Source: Ectocarpus siliculosus (Eukaryota > Sar > Phaeophyceae > Ectocarpales > Ectocarpaceae). Taken from it: DNA of 39,555 bases. A program made the position numbers and the translations under genes. This document shows positions 1-11,680 of this stretch, piece after piece; the stretch's first letter is position 1, and each line of letters opens with the position of its first letter. The notes under the pieces are model-generated. The model ran no database searches. It saw only the letters and a program-made list of their open reading frames with translations, and had not been told where the DNA came from. Where the stretch lies: positions 1,343,672 to 1,383,226 of the forward strand of contig FN649742.1 in the NCBI GenBank assembly GCA_000310025.1, in the 5' to 3' direction.

Positions 1-30
1 AAGGGGGGGGCCCCCCCCCCCCCCCCCCCC

Positions 31-2131
31 CCCACCTACCCTGCCACCCACAAGGTGTTCAACTCTCGCGCAACACAGCTGGTTCTCGGAGCCGGTGCCA
101 TCCACTCCACGGCAAAGCTCAAGTCCATATCGGCCAAGCACTTGGCGCTCTGCTCGCAGTCGCTTGGTCTGGTGCGGTCCCTGATTCCGTTCCTCAAGGC
201 CGCGCTGTCGGACGAAGACTGCCGCAGAAGCACCACCTCTTGCTGGCGCAGAAGTGGACGCCGTGGCGCAAGGTTAGTGAGTAGTAGTCCAATGTGTTTT
301 GTACTTCCAGTAGTATCTTTTTCGGCGCTTTCCCCTTTCATTGTGTTCAGGCTTGTCTTTTGCCTCTATTTTGAAGAGAACGTGCGCGGCCTCAGGGGGA
401 TCGCCCGCCCGCGATGCAGATGTGAGAGGGATTAATGATTTCGTGTCCCGTTGTTTTGTGTGTTTTGGTTTGTAGAAACGTGTGCCTGGCAGCCCCTCGG
501 CCTTATGGCTTCTTCCGGCTCCTGTGTTTTTTCCGAGCTCTCGTGTGCGCGCTTGGCTTGAATATTCGTGTGGCCGTGTTTTTCTTGCGTCTTACGCTTG
601 TGTTTGATTGCCGTGGTGCCGTAGACTGACTGTGCTGTGCGGCACCAAATATCACCGACTTGGCGTTTTTTCCCGTGAAACTTGGCTTTGCATGTGAAGC
701 CCTAGCCGGCTGAGGTGGCATTCGGCGGCGTTGATAAATCAATTCGATCGTTGGGCCGGTAGCCCCCCCCCCCCCCACCTGTTTACTCAGCGAATTACCT
801 CTATTCAGCACATCCACCACTCGGTTGCTTGCCGCTGTTGTTTCTCTCTCTCCCTTCAGGACTATCGGGATCACCGAGATAAGATCCTTACCAAGTTTGT
901 TTCGATGATCGAAGAGCTCATCGAAGCCCGCTCGGGCACCCTGAAGCTCACCGATTGGGACACGCCCGGAGGGGGCCGGGGGGCGGCGGTGGCGGCGGCG
1001 GGTGAGTCTTCAGGGGACGGCGGTGCCGCCGCCGGGGGCGGTGCGGATCCGTGCCAGTTTACGGCAGACGTGCGGAAGGGCGTTACGGCCATGCACAACA
1101 TCCTGCAGCAGCAGCTCCCGCCGGAACAGCTTCAGGTGATGGTGATTGCGTCGATTTCCCCCCGTGCAGGGCGTTCAGTCCTCGCGAGTATATTTTGAGG
1201 CTGGCAGCTACAGCAGTAGGGCACACGACGGTTGTGGGAGAGATCGCGGGTTGGCACAGCTCCCTGCTGGCTGTCGTAGAAATGGCTCCAGTTGCTGGCT
1301 GGGAGCCTTCGTAGCAAACAAGTTGTCCTGCAGCGGTGAAGCACTCCGAATTCTTGGTGTCGATAGCGGGGGCGGTGCTTGTACGCTCGCCTATTTCGAG
1401 GACGGGGGGGGGGGGGCAGTTGATCCTGCAGCCACTCCGCCTGGGTGGGCGACGCGATCAAAACTATGGTTGCGCCGGTGTTGTGTTCGTGTTCTGAGAA
1501 CCGCATCTAAAGCCTCAATTTCGGTAAAACAGCAAACAGCACATTAAGAAGTTGCTGGAAACAGGAGCAGCCACAGCAGTTGCCTATTGGTATTAGTGTC
1601 CCGTGTCTACCGATACCAGAGCCTGCCACGTGGCGAAACAGAAGGAACTGGTGAGCACACGCACACCCTCCCACCGTCGATCGGTCCGTGCCGTATAATA
1701 GGCCATTCTTGTTTTTGTTGGCCTGGTCTACTCCTTCGTTACTTGTTACAGGGACGTGTCTGCCACGACGACAAAATAACGTGACCCCATCGTGTCGTCC
1801 CTCCCCCCCCCCCCTCTTGCAGGCGGTGTTCCGCCGCATGTTCGCCGTGATCACGCGCAAGGTCCCTGCCTGCTTCCAGCGGGAGGGGGTGTCCCCCTCG
1901 ACGGCGGCGGGGCGGCAGCGCATCCTTGACGACGTGGGTTTCGCGTGCGCGGCGCTGTCGACGCTGCGAGGAGTGGACTCGAGCACGCTTGGGCTCGAGC
2001 AAGCTATCGCGGAGATCTACGGCAAGGGGATCGACGGCACCGGTGGAGGTAGTCCGGCGGCGGTGGCGCCTGCGACTCGGGGGGGGGCGAACAAGGGCCC
2101 CTTGATTGGTGCTGGTTCCGGCCGGTCGTGA
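31..2131 (+). CDS. VPS54: VPS54, GARP complex subunit (C-terminal part, 5' partial)
   Basis: Vps54 is a subunit of the GARP tether (Vps51-54), which receives endosome-derived vesicles at the trans-Golgi network. Three exons are visible: about 31-272, 860-1135 and 1823-2131 (stop TGA at 2129-2131), with GT-AG introns in phase 0. The first carries HKVFNSRATQLVLGAGA and SAKHLAL. The second begins DYRDHRDKILTKFVSMIE and ends MHNILQQQLPPEQLQ. The third holds CAALSTLRGVDSSTLGLEQ and AIAEIYGK. All follow the conserved Vps54 C-terminal domain in order. An Ala/Gly-rich insert interrupts exon 2 (about 970-1045). The reading frame changes once near 213-219: the match runs in one frame to LSDED, then in the next frame (LPQKHHLLLAQ...K) to the splice site at 272. 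The N-terminal part lies outside the window. The family call is from remembered conserved residues. Confidence 0.85.
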
Positions 2132-3485
2132 TTGTTTTTTTTTGTTGTCTTTTTTTGCGGTTCGTGTGTGAATCAATTTTACGACCTTGCGGTGGAAGGG
2201 TTGGCTTGGTTTGGTTCCCGCTTCCTCTCCCTTGTCGTGTCGCCTTTGTTTGTGAACAAGCACGCCGGCCTTCGCAGTTTCGTTGTTGTCGGCGACATTT
2301 GTTAACCTTATTCAAGGGCCGTCCGATGGGGGTCTAGAAGTCGCTTCAGGCGCGCGGCCTCTTCGCCTGCCGCATGGTGTTTTCTTGGTTGTGTGCTTGG
2401 GTGGGGTGGTTTGTCGTTACTGCGGCGGGTAGCTTCTTTGCTGTCTGTCGCGTATTTTGCTGTATTTCGTGAGTCTCTGCGTCTCTTTCCGACCTTAGAG
2501 GCTTCGTCCCAAATGAAAAAGCAAGCCGTTTCGTCGTAGTCAGAAGCTTTCGTTGCTGTTGTCGCCAACTGTAGTAAAGATCTCCAACGTTGTGGGGGGC
2601 TCGGCGGGCGGATGGGGTCGTCGTGGAATCCAGACATGATACCGCTACACTACTACGGCTGGCTGGCCGTTGTTTTCCCGCCGCAGCCCCAGGTAGCGCA
2701 ACAGCAGCAGCAGCAAAGTTCTCGCGCGCGCGCATGTATGTAGGTAGAATCTATTCGGTAGACTATGTACTTGGAAAAGTACCATACGTTTCGATGCTGT
2801 ACTTTGTGTTGGTGTCAACTGTCGAATTGTTGCCCTCACGAAGCCACGTATTAATTACATATTCAATTTTTGTACGAGCCCATTATTTGCTTTTGTTTTC
2901 TCATGGCTGAGCGCGGTCTTCTCCGTGTGTTGCCAGGCCAGTACGGCATGGATGCTCTGAGCGATCTCCACACTGCGACCAATCAGTTACGCCTAACGCC
3001 TTCGACGCGTCTCTTGCTGCAAAAACGGAAAATTGAACGCCCTTTTCGCTACCATGGCAAGAGGCAAACGACTGCTTTCACCACTTTTTCGTAGGCCCTC
3101 CTCGCGCAAAAGTGGCAGACACACATGAACAACAACATACATGAACAACAACATGGACATGAATGTGAGAACGTTAACGTTCGTTCGTGTGCACCTCGCA
3201 AGTCGCCCATTGCACGAGAGGAGTGTTGTGTGATTAGTGACCACTACTTGTACAATAAATAAACACCGTGGCGGCATGTGCGTAATTGTAGTACAATTTG
3301 CGTGTTCCCCCTGGCGGTTGGTTGCCCTCCCATTCACGGCAGTAGTAGCATTTGCGTCACCCCCTGCGAGCGAGCGCTGGCGAGCGCCGGGTGCACCTCG
3401 CACTACTACTGCTGTACCCACCACTCGCACGTCTGCACAGAGAGAGGGAGGGAGAGGAAGTGCCAGTGCCCAATCTTGCAAGGAC
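2132..3485. other. Intergenic spacer between VPS54 and the RING-E2 gene
   Basis: No ORF here resembles a known protein. It should hold the VPS54 3' UTR and the promoter and 5' UTR of the downstream gene. Visible features are a short CAG run near 2700, a direct repeat of ATGAACAACAACAT near 3126-3154, and one exact TACTGCTGTA motif at 3407-3416. The downstream frame is open back to 3237, but that extension has no protein-like features, so I start the next gene at the ATG at 3486. Confidence 0.6.
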
Positions 3486-6400
3486 ATGGCTGATGTAGTA
3501 GACCTTGTGCTCTCAGATGAGGACGACGGCGGCGGAACTACTTCAGGAGGAATCGAGAAAACGGCACAGGTCGAAGAGGTTGATGTGAGCAGCGAGCTCG
3601 TCGTAGTCAAGTCGCCAACGGCAGCGGCATCATCAAGACCAGTAGCCCGGGCTCAGACCGGGCGTGCTGCCAGGAGGAAGAGCGGCGGTGCTGCTGCCAG
3701 CCCTGGTGTTGGTTCTGGTGGCAGAGGACACGCGTCGAGGAGCTCGCCCAACAAGCGCAACAACAGCAAGTCGGCGGTAGCAGCGGCAGCGGCAGCAGCG
3801 GCGCAAAACGCGGTCCTCATCGACGACGACGGGGACGTTACCGCACAGAACGCCTGCTCGTCGTGCTCCAAGGAGGTGCGGAACCCCTTTCCGCTGGAGC
3901 GGTGCGGGCACACCCTCTGTCCTGGCTGCCTCCTCACCAGAGCCTCCGCCTCGGAGTGCCCCGTCGACGGCTGCGGCAAGCCCGTCTCCGTGCGGGACCT
4001 GGCCCTTATCCTCGACGAGAACGCGTGGGTCGACCTCCAGGTCAAGAGAGTCGCCGCCTTCCGGGCGCGCGCTCGGAAGGGCGCGCGGTGTCCCAAGTGC
4101 CAGTCGTGGGTGGAGGGGGGCTCGACCTCCGCGCCTTCACAACGCAAGCAGGGCGGCGACGTTGTGGAGGTCGGCAAGGTAGGAGGCACGGCGAAGGACC
4201 GGGTCAAGGTGCTGCTCTCCGGCCAGCCCCTCGTCTGTAACCAGGGGCACCTGCTCTGCCGGTTCTGCGCCGCGGAGCTCAGCAAGAAGTCGCCCCGCTG
4301 CGTCGCCTGCGGCGACGCCAAGCTCCTTCCCGTCAGCGGGCTCCTCTCCCTGCTCGAAGAGCTCGTCGCGAATCCAGCCTCCGTCGAGCTCTGTGGTCCC
4401 GTAGGCCCCCTGCCCAAGACCTTCGCAACCGGCGCCGCCGCCGCCGCCGGCCGCGGCAGGGGCGGGAGAGGGAGAGGAGGCCGAGGCGGGTACGTCTACC
4501 CGGGCGGCCGTGGCGGTGGTGGCGGTCGAGGCATGGGCGCCGGGAGAGGGGCCGGGTGGGCGGCGCTCATGGCCGGTTTCGGGGAGCTCGGCGGTTTCGG
4601 GCAAGGGTACGGGTACAACGGCGGCGGAGGCGGCGGCGGCGGCGGGGGGGCTCCCAAGATCAGCTCCAAGTGGTCCAAGGGGACAGGGTACGGGGGCAGC
4701 GGGGACGCCGCGGCGGCCGCGTCGACGCAGGCGGTGGCGGCTGAGGCGGAAGGGCGCGCCGACAAGGCGATGGTGGTGATCTTCGATGCCCTGACGGGTT
4801 GCCTGCCGGCGACGGGGGACTCCCCCGAGCACCTGCCCGAGCTGCTGGCGCTCGTGCGGGAGTCCTCGCTGCTGCAGACCGTGTGCGCGTACCTCCGCAA
4901 CGACAGCCTCATGGACATCGCCAAGCGCCGCAAGCTTTATCAGGTGCGTGTTTTCCGAGAACCTTGTGTGGTGTTGAAACAAATTATGTGTGTCTCCTAA
5001 GAATGAAATGAAAAACCGCGTCTCTGTCTCTCTATCTTGAGACCCATACCGAACATTCTCGTCTGCCCACCGCACCGCACTACCACTGCCTGCAGCTCTC
5101 CCGCGTGTCTGATGAATGATTGCTGTCATTTCCGTCTTGTCTTGCCTCAATCTATTCGCTCTCTCTCTCTCTCACTCCAACCGCGACAACAACCAGAGCC
5201 TGTTCAAGCTGGTCCTCGGCTTCGCACAGCACGAGCTCCTGGCGCCGCTTATCGACCACGTGCCTCCGAAGAGCGGCGGCGCAAAGACGGAGCTGGAGGC
5301 TAGCGCCACCAGCAGCGGCAGCGGCGACGCAGATAGCAGCAGCGGCAAGGGGAAGGGCAAAGGCAGGGCCTCTAGCGACGAGGACTTGGCCGTGGCGGGC
5401 GCAGACGGCGAGGGGGATGCCGAGGAAGAAGACGAAGACGTGTCTGTGGCCGAGCTCTTGGCGAGCGCGAACCGACAGGCAAAGGTCTTCGCGCAGGCCC
5501 CCGGGGCGGGAGACGGCAAGGGCGGGGACGCCGGGACCCTGGCGTTCGCGTTGCAGGTGTGTGCTTGATAGCATCCACCGCGCTAAGAGGTTGCCCCATG
5601 AAAAGACGTCAGTCTCAGTGCGGTTGAACACACAACATGCTTCCTCTCTAGAGGTCATGATCTGGGACCCCGTGAGGGGGGCGTGATGGGGGAGGCTAAG
5701 CTACAGCACTCTCCGGATTATAAACGGTAGCAACAGGTGAAACTGACGGTGTGTGTGTGTGCTTAGTGTCATCGACCGAGCTACCAGCCCACTGCCGTTG
5801 TAAAGATCGGTGATAGTGGGCCCAAGTCATGTGTTCGTGCGCGCGCACGAGCATGTGTGGAAGTCTCTCCTCCTGTCTCTCGTTTTTTTTTATCTTGTCT
5901 CTCTTCATTCCCGAAATATCCTCTCGTCGCCCGCGCGCTGTTCTTCACTGCTGTGTTGGTGCTGCTGTTGTTGTCGTCGTCGTCGTGCAGGTGACGGAGG
6001 TGTACGACAAGGTGAAGGCGAGCTTGACGTACTTGAGAGGGATCGCTGAGGTACGTTTCTTGTGTTTTTTTTCGTCCGGTCGGGTGGGGGCTGGGACGTG
6101 CCTTTCCAGCATCCTCTCCAAACACCGTGGCTACGAGGCTCCTATAAATTTTCTAGGTTCCCGTCCGTTCTGGCACCCGAGTGCTTTGAACAGGCCCATG
6201 GCGTACTCTTTGTACGTTATGTGAACCACACGATTGGCGTAAAATGATTTCAAGCAGCAGTGGCTTGGGGGTTGAGCTAGTAGCCTCGCAAACCTTGTGA
6301 CTCCGTGGGTTGTGGGTTCGAATCTGTCCCGGAGTGTGAAACTCGTCGGTTGTGTTTTGTGCCAGGCGTGTCGTCTTTTTCTAAGAAAGGATCGTATACC

Positions 6401-9400
6401 CTGGTTGTGCAGGACCGAAGGATAACCTCCGGTCGAACGAGCCTCGGGTTGTACCTCCTGTTTACAATTACTTTCGCTCTGCGTGACGAGCGTTATGATA
6501 GCATGCGTTACAACGCGTGCCAGCTCCTCGCTGATAGGACGACCCATTTTACCACCAGGCACGAAAGAAAGACAAAAAAGCCTTCCAGGCGAGGAACGCC
6601 GCCTCAATTGGAAAGCCATTTGACACACTCCTCCTATCGCGGGTGGTGTAGGCACAACAGGGTATTGCCTCTTGCGCGGCTCGATTGTCTACGTACGAGT
6701 TTGTGACGTTCCACTCGGTACCAAAACCGTTTCGCAATGATCCATTTCTGCTACTTTTTCCTGGACTCTTTTGAAACTGCAGACAAAAATTTACCACCGT
6801 TATCCGTTAGCAGCGACCACGGTTCAAACATCAATGTTCCCCCGTACCTGTACATAAAGATGGATTCATTGTGTTATATAAATAGTAGAAGCAAAACGCG
6901 CTTGAATATGTATCAAAGTGTCCACTCGTAACGACACGTTCCACCAATTTGTGTCGTCGACGCGAGTGCAGGCCCGTGCGTCCTCGCCGGCCGTCTTAGC
7001 CCTGGCGTCCGCGATGGGCGCTGGGGGGGGAGTGGCCGGGGCAGGGTTGGGAAGGAAGCGCAAGCGCGAGGCCGCGGACATCGTGGAGGTGTCGCTGGAG
7101 TCTCGGTACCTCTCCGAGCTGGGGGACAGCCGCTTCGAGCTCATGGCTCTGCTGGGCCCCGGGCACTCGCACCACTTCTCCGGCCAGGTAGATACTGTTG
7201 TTGTTGTCTTCATGGTAATAAACCGTACCTTTCTGGCATCGGACGCAGACGGCTTGACAGGGGGAAAGCTTGGAGTTTTCTGTGTTGACGTGCGTGTCGG
7301 GTGGGGGGGAGAAGAGGGGTTGAGTTGAGGGTGCGTTGATTGCACTGAAGAGCTTGTGTCTTCGGGCGTTTTTTTTTTTTTGTCAGTACCACGTCCTCCC
7401 ACCAGTGTTCCCGTCCCAAACCACCCTCCCTCCCTCCCTCCCTCCCACCCCACCCCAGGCCTCCAGCCAGACGGGCGGCGCCGGCGGCAGGGTGCGGGCC
7501 GTCCGCATCAGCCAGGAGGTATCCACCCTGGCGACGTCCCTTCCCGTGCAGCCGGACTCGAGCATCTTCCTGAGGGTGGACGAGGACCGTTTCGACGTCA
7601 TGCGCGCGATGATCACGGGGCCTAAGGGCACCCCATACGAGTGCGGCTGCTTCGAGTTCGACATCCTGCTGCCCCCGGACTACCCCAACAGCCCACCTAA
7701 GGTGCACTTCCTGACCACCGGGAGCGGGAGGGTGCGGTTCAACCCCAACCTTTACCAGACGGGCAAGGTGTGCCTCTCTCTTCTGGGGACGTGGGCGGGG
7801 CCGGGCTGGAACCCCAAGACGAGCACGCTGCTGCAGGTGAAAATGAGGATTTTGATGTAGGTGGGGGATGTCGAGAGCTGCCATTAGTGTTGTTGTTGTT
7901 GCGTCTATTGTGGTTTTGATTTGGTTCGCGAATACGGGCGAGGTTCAACCACAATGTATAGTACGGCGGGATCATGGATTTGTAGCGTGGCGGGATAGAA
8001 AACTGCTGTCGCGTGTACGTGTGTTGGTGTGCGTAGGTTTTAAGTATTGTGGGTGCTCGTCACCGTCCCCCTCTGGACACGGCAGGGTGGTAGGCTACGG
8101 CGCGCTCGTTTGTTTGTGCGCTGATTTCAGTGTCCCCGATTTTCCTTTCAACCACAAGGTGCTCATCTCCATCCAGAGTCTCATCTTTGTGGCGGAACCG
8201 TACTTCAACGAGCCTGGCTTCGAGGGGCAGCTCGGCACTCCTCAGGTATGCATCACCAGACCAGACGCACAGGTAGCTCCCGCCCCAGTACGAAAACCAA
8301 AAACACAGAAGCAGCATCTCCACACGGTTGGCGACTGCAGGTTGTTCTCCGTGTGGAAGCGAAACTTTTTATGAGTTTTGTAGCAGGCACGAAGACGGCA
8401 TGCCCAAGTCAGGAGGGAGGGAAGGAAGGCATGCCGACGTTGTTTTTCCCTCTTGGACGTCGTGAAGGCCAGAAAGAAGTCAGCGTGTGGGTGTGCATGC
8501 TACTGCCGAGCGAAGAGGAAAAGAGTAAGAGTTGGCGTGGGTTATCTTGTTGCGCCGCGATATTTAAAGACGTTTCGGTTCCCTTCCGCAGATGCAGATG
8601 CAGACCCCCCCCCCCCCCCCCCATTCAAGAAATACTTTTATTTTTTTTTCCCCCCCGTGTCAAAACAAAAAAATGAGAAAAGCTCCTGTGTGACCTTCCG
8701 CTTTTGTGACCCCGGCTGATACCACGTCAGGTAATACGCCGAAAGGGCTGGAAGCCGGCGCCAGAATCGATTGTGACGAACACACACAAAAACACACAGG
8801 GTCGCTTCTTGTGTCCTCTGTGGGATAAGATAACCCAACAGACCAACAGACACATGTAGAGCACCAACTGGGGTGATGGATATGGTCGATCGACGGAGCA
8901 CCGCACGTACACTTGTTACGATCGACACGTTCTTTACCTCTTGACTTGGCTGGCTCCTTTTATTCGATCACCACTCTCCACTTTCCTCGCCTGGTTTCGA
9001 CGAAAAATTGAAACAAAATTGCACCCGCAAGTTCTTTGTTTGCTGTTAAAAAGCAGAGCAAGCTCTTGGTGTGTGGTGCCCCCCCCCCCCCCCCCCCCTC
9101 GGGAGAACCGGCCTATGCCTCGGTAGCTGTCCTCCCCTTGAGCTCTGCCTGCTCTCATGGTGATGCATGGAAAAAAACGAATGGATTTTTTTAATCCGAT
9201 TAATACGTACTGGTACACCACAGGGGAGAGTGGCGAGCTCGAGCTACAACACCAGGATCCGCAACGGCACGCTGCTTTTGGGGGTCTTGGAGGCGCTAGA
9301 GGAGAAGCGTCCTGGCGCTCTGTCCGATGTAAAGCGTACTCATTTCCGGCTCATGAAGGTGCGATATATATTCCGTTTTTTCCACGTTTTTTATGGGAGC

Positions 9401-10789
9401 GTTTTTTGTATGATGCATTTGGAAGCGTGTCCCATGTTTCCATCAAAAAATGATTGTCTTGTATGTTGTAGAGGACGCCTGTCGGAAGTATCACCAACCA
9501 ATATGTGCACATTCAACGTGTAGGAGGATACGATCCATCGGGGTAACTTGCCATCTGGAGAGTTACGAGTAACGCATCGTTGAGATCTGTCTCTTGCATG
9601 GTCTCTGGCCTTTTGCCGAGAGTGGAGGCGGAGAGTCTTGGACTCTCCTCCCTCTGCCCTCTGCTGGTCACTCGTTTCTCTCCCTCTCTCCTGGTTGCAT
9701 CTCACTAATGGACCCTAGCCACCCTTGGCCGTGGGAGATTACCGCAACGGCACCGGCTTCTGTCTCTGACGGTAGCCTGTATCCTCAATGTCGTGTTGTT
9801 TTAGCCCCGTCGGTTATGTCCTTGTGTTACCGGACAAATGTTGGCTTTGAGGTCAACTATTTACACGTAAATGGGGTGAAGACTCGATGTGACGACGTAC
9901 AGTACCGTCTCACGCGAAGCAGCATGGAGTGGTGAGGTGTGACAATGGCTGACGCTGCGACTCCGGTTATACAACTCAAGTTTAAGTGTGTTATGTGACC
10001 GCTTAGAATTTGTGTTGTACAGCAGTGCAGTATTGTACATGACGAGCTTGGAAAATGCTTTTTTGGGGTTCGTTGCTCGCGTGTTGTGTACGAAACACAA
10101 ACAAGACCAAGTTTGAACAACAGAGGCAGACGGGCCCTTCGTATCGGTATCGTGGTCTCAGCTGCGCGTGCTCGTCCATGGCTGTATTTTTCTTTTCATT
10201 GCACCCACCGCTACGACAGACGCACAAGAAATATCTAAAGAGGGAGTCTGCTGCATGCCCCCCCCCCCCCCCCCTTCCTTGTTTCGTTCCCGTGGGGATG
10301 ACTGCCGGGACTTTTCTGGGGGGGCATCCCCGGGGCAAATCATGGGCACGGGCCGATCGTGGCTTGGCGAACTCCGGGCGCAGGGGGGGGGGCGGGGGGG
10401 GGCCTTCCAAACGTACCCCCGGGGGGGGGGGGAGGGGGCGGGCTTCGGCGAAAAAACTCCTCCCCGGGAAAAGGTGTTTCGAACCACCAAAAAACCCTCT
10501 CCGCCTTTGGAAGGGGGCGGGTCCCCCCCGGAACCGTGTGGCTTCCCCCCGCGGGAGGAAGGGGGGGGGAAAAAAAAAGGTAAGTTTTTTTCCCCCCCGG
10601 GGGGTNNNNNNNNNNNNNNNNNNNNNNNNNNNNNNNNNNNNNNNNNNNNNNNNNNNNNNNNNNNNNNNNNNNNNNNNNNNNNNNNNNNNNNNNNNNNNNN
10701 NNNNNGGCCAGGGCGCGGGCTGCGGCGGAGACTACTCGTCCATGGCAAAGGTCGTTGCGAGCATCGAGAGACTCATCTCGGCCTTGTGA
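3486..10789 (+). CDS. BIRC6-like ubiquitin-conjugating enzyme with N-terminal RING-like domains
   Basis: Exons: 3486-4943, 5197-5556, 5991-6050, 6972-7187, 7459-7836, 8159-8245, 9224-9358 and a last exon ending 10706-10789 (TGA). All readable junctions are phase 0. Residues 124-163 form a RING-like cluster (C-x2-C-x12-C-x-H-x2-C-x2-C-x9-C-x4-C). A second cluster follows (CPKC, then CNQGHLLCRFC and CVAC), then a Gly/Arg-rich linker. From about residue 430 the order follows animal BIRC6: LRNDSLMDIAKRRKLYQ, an acidic stretch, VTEVYDKVKASLTYLRG, then the UBC fold (ISQEVSTLATSLPV, PPDYPNSPPKVHF, RFNPNLYQTGKVCLSLLGTW, IQSLIFVAEPYFNEPGFE). The predicted catalytic Cys is residue 803; NPN replaces the HPN of ordinary E2s, as in BIRC6. 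No BIR domain is seen. Expected role: E2, or combined E2/E3, ubiquitin transfer. One exon before the last is lost in poor sequence at 10258-10605. UBC identity is firm; the RING calls rest on Cys/His spacing. Confidence 0.88.
5568..5692 (+). repeat. Dispersed ~120 bp repeat, family C, copy 1
   Basis: Shares GCATCNACCGCGCTAA, CATGAAAAGACGTCAGTCT, GTGCGGTTGAA and GGGACCCCGTGAGGGGG with the copies at 15625, 27451 and 37843. It lies in intron 2 of the RING-E2 gene. No coding capacity or clear terminal inverted repeats. Probably a short non-autonomous element. Confidence 0.8.
6258..6345 (+). repeat. tRNA-like SINE head
   Basis: A box-B-like GTGGGTTCGAATC lies about 50 bp after a box-A-like TGGCTTGGGGGTTGAGC. 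I could not form a convincing acceptor stem, so this looks like a degenerate tRNA-derived SINE promoter, not a working tRNA. It is in intron 3 of the RING-E2 gene and resembles the sequence at 25393 around the B box and the following GTGAAA. Confidence 0.55.
10258..10705. other. Low-quality contig end plus 100-N assembly gap
   Basis: From 10258 the sequence turns into long homopolymer runs, ending in exactly 100 N (10606-10705). The 170 or so bases before the N run (about 10432-10605) align base by base, with many homopolymer errors, to the 175 bases after it (10706-10880). Example: GGAACCGTGTGGCT before the gap against GGCAACGGTGTGGCT after. The two contigs therefore overlap and the gap is probably not real missing DNA. 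A missing coding exon of the RING-E2 gene is likely within about 10280-10432, where a degraded reading is open. Confidence 0.85.
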
Positions 10790-10910
10790 TGGGGTCGGTT
10801 CCCCCCGGCAACGGTGTGGCTGCCGGCGGCGGGAGGAGGGGGGGGGGAAGGAGGAGGGTAGGTTGTTTCGTCAGCGTGGGGGTTTCCTTCCCGGAGGGAG
10901 CAAAAGAGTT

Positions 10911-10971
<61 letters not shown>

Positions 10972-11020
10972 CTTCACATTAAGAACCGTCCCGATGTCTC
11001 TATCCAGTACCTTCTTCGGT
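10911..11020 (+). repeat. (TTG)20 microsatellite with conserved flank, copy 1
   Basis: TTG repeated about 20 times (10911-10970), followed by TCTTCACATTAAGAACCGTC and CCAGTACCTTCTTC. The same array plus flank occurs at 21004-21105, so the microsatellite travels within a dispersed repeat. Confidence 0.8.
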
Positions 11021-11178
11021 GCAGACAGATATTTTGGGGGAGAGAGGGCATCGGGGCCTCCCGGCCTTAGTTCATGGGGGCGTACGTAGACGGCGGACGG
11101 CACGGACGGACGACGGTCGCAATTGTATTTGCTCGAACGACGGCGAAGCTCGGAACAAGCTAGTTGCGGTTCCCGTCC

Positions 11179-11179
<1 letters not shown>

Positions 11180-11218
<39 letters not shown>
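11180..11218 (+). repeat. (CAG)12 microsatellite
   Basis: Uninterrupted CAG array of about 12 units. An ORF through it would give poly-Gln, but nothing around it looks like a gene. Confidence 0.9.
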
Positions 11219-11448
11219 CTGTGGTGGTCTTCCAACACCGCCGGCCAGCTTTCCTCGTGGTGTGCCGAGAGCATGTTGGTATCTACTGTATTAGCAGGTT
11301 TTACGCGATGTGGCGTCGAAAACACACACGGATGGGTCAGCAAGCAGTCCGTCCGTGGGTGCGGTGGGCATTGGGGGACCGCTCAACGGCGGCTCGAGAA
11401 GAATCGTGAGCTTGGACCCGAAGTAAGGCAGCGCGGACGGCTCGGGAA

Positions 11449-11680
11449 GGGGTGTACTCATAGCAGTGTATGCCGTAGTCGTTAGACCATTGACCTAGCA
11501 TCCCTACAGAGTCGGGACGGAGATAACACGCCGTGTGTTTCTCGGCGGACCAGGCTCTCACATCGCCAAGCGCGAAGGGCCGTGAGGTATTCGGCGAGTC
11601 GCATGGAAGGTGCGCTTCATCCTGGTACGGATGTTCTGCATCTTGTGCTTACTTCCTTGGCATACGGATGACTGCTCGGG
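11449..11680 (-). mobile_element. SINE-like family A, 5'-truncated copy
   Basis: Matches the fuller copy at 23072-23480 through GTCGTTAGACCATTGACC, GGACCAGGCTCTCACATC, CCAAGCGCGAAG, GAGGTATTCGGCGAGTCGCA and a CTTCCTTG...TACGGATGAC stretch. By analogy with the LINE copies, its 3' end is at the low coordinate, next to GGGGTGTACTCATA. No coding capacity. Confidence 0.8.

Noticed and set aside
251-272. Third reading frame in VPS54 exon 1 (VDAVAQ) as true junction to DYRDH
   Set aside because: It would not leave a phase compatible with the acceptor at 860; the phase-0 frame does.
3237-3485. In-frame upstream extension of the RING-E2 gene
   Set aside because: The added residues are unlike the acidic MADVVDLVLSDEDD start and read as untranslated leader; the ATG at 3486 is preferred.
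4137-5150. 337-codon minus-strand ORF
   Set aside because: It is the antisense shadow of the GC-rich first exon of the RING-E2 gene; its product is Pro/Arg/Ala-rich without motifs.
10168-11070. 300-codon plus-strand ORF through the N run
   Set aside because: Runs through homopolymer errors, 100 N and a TTG array (poly-Cys). Artefact.
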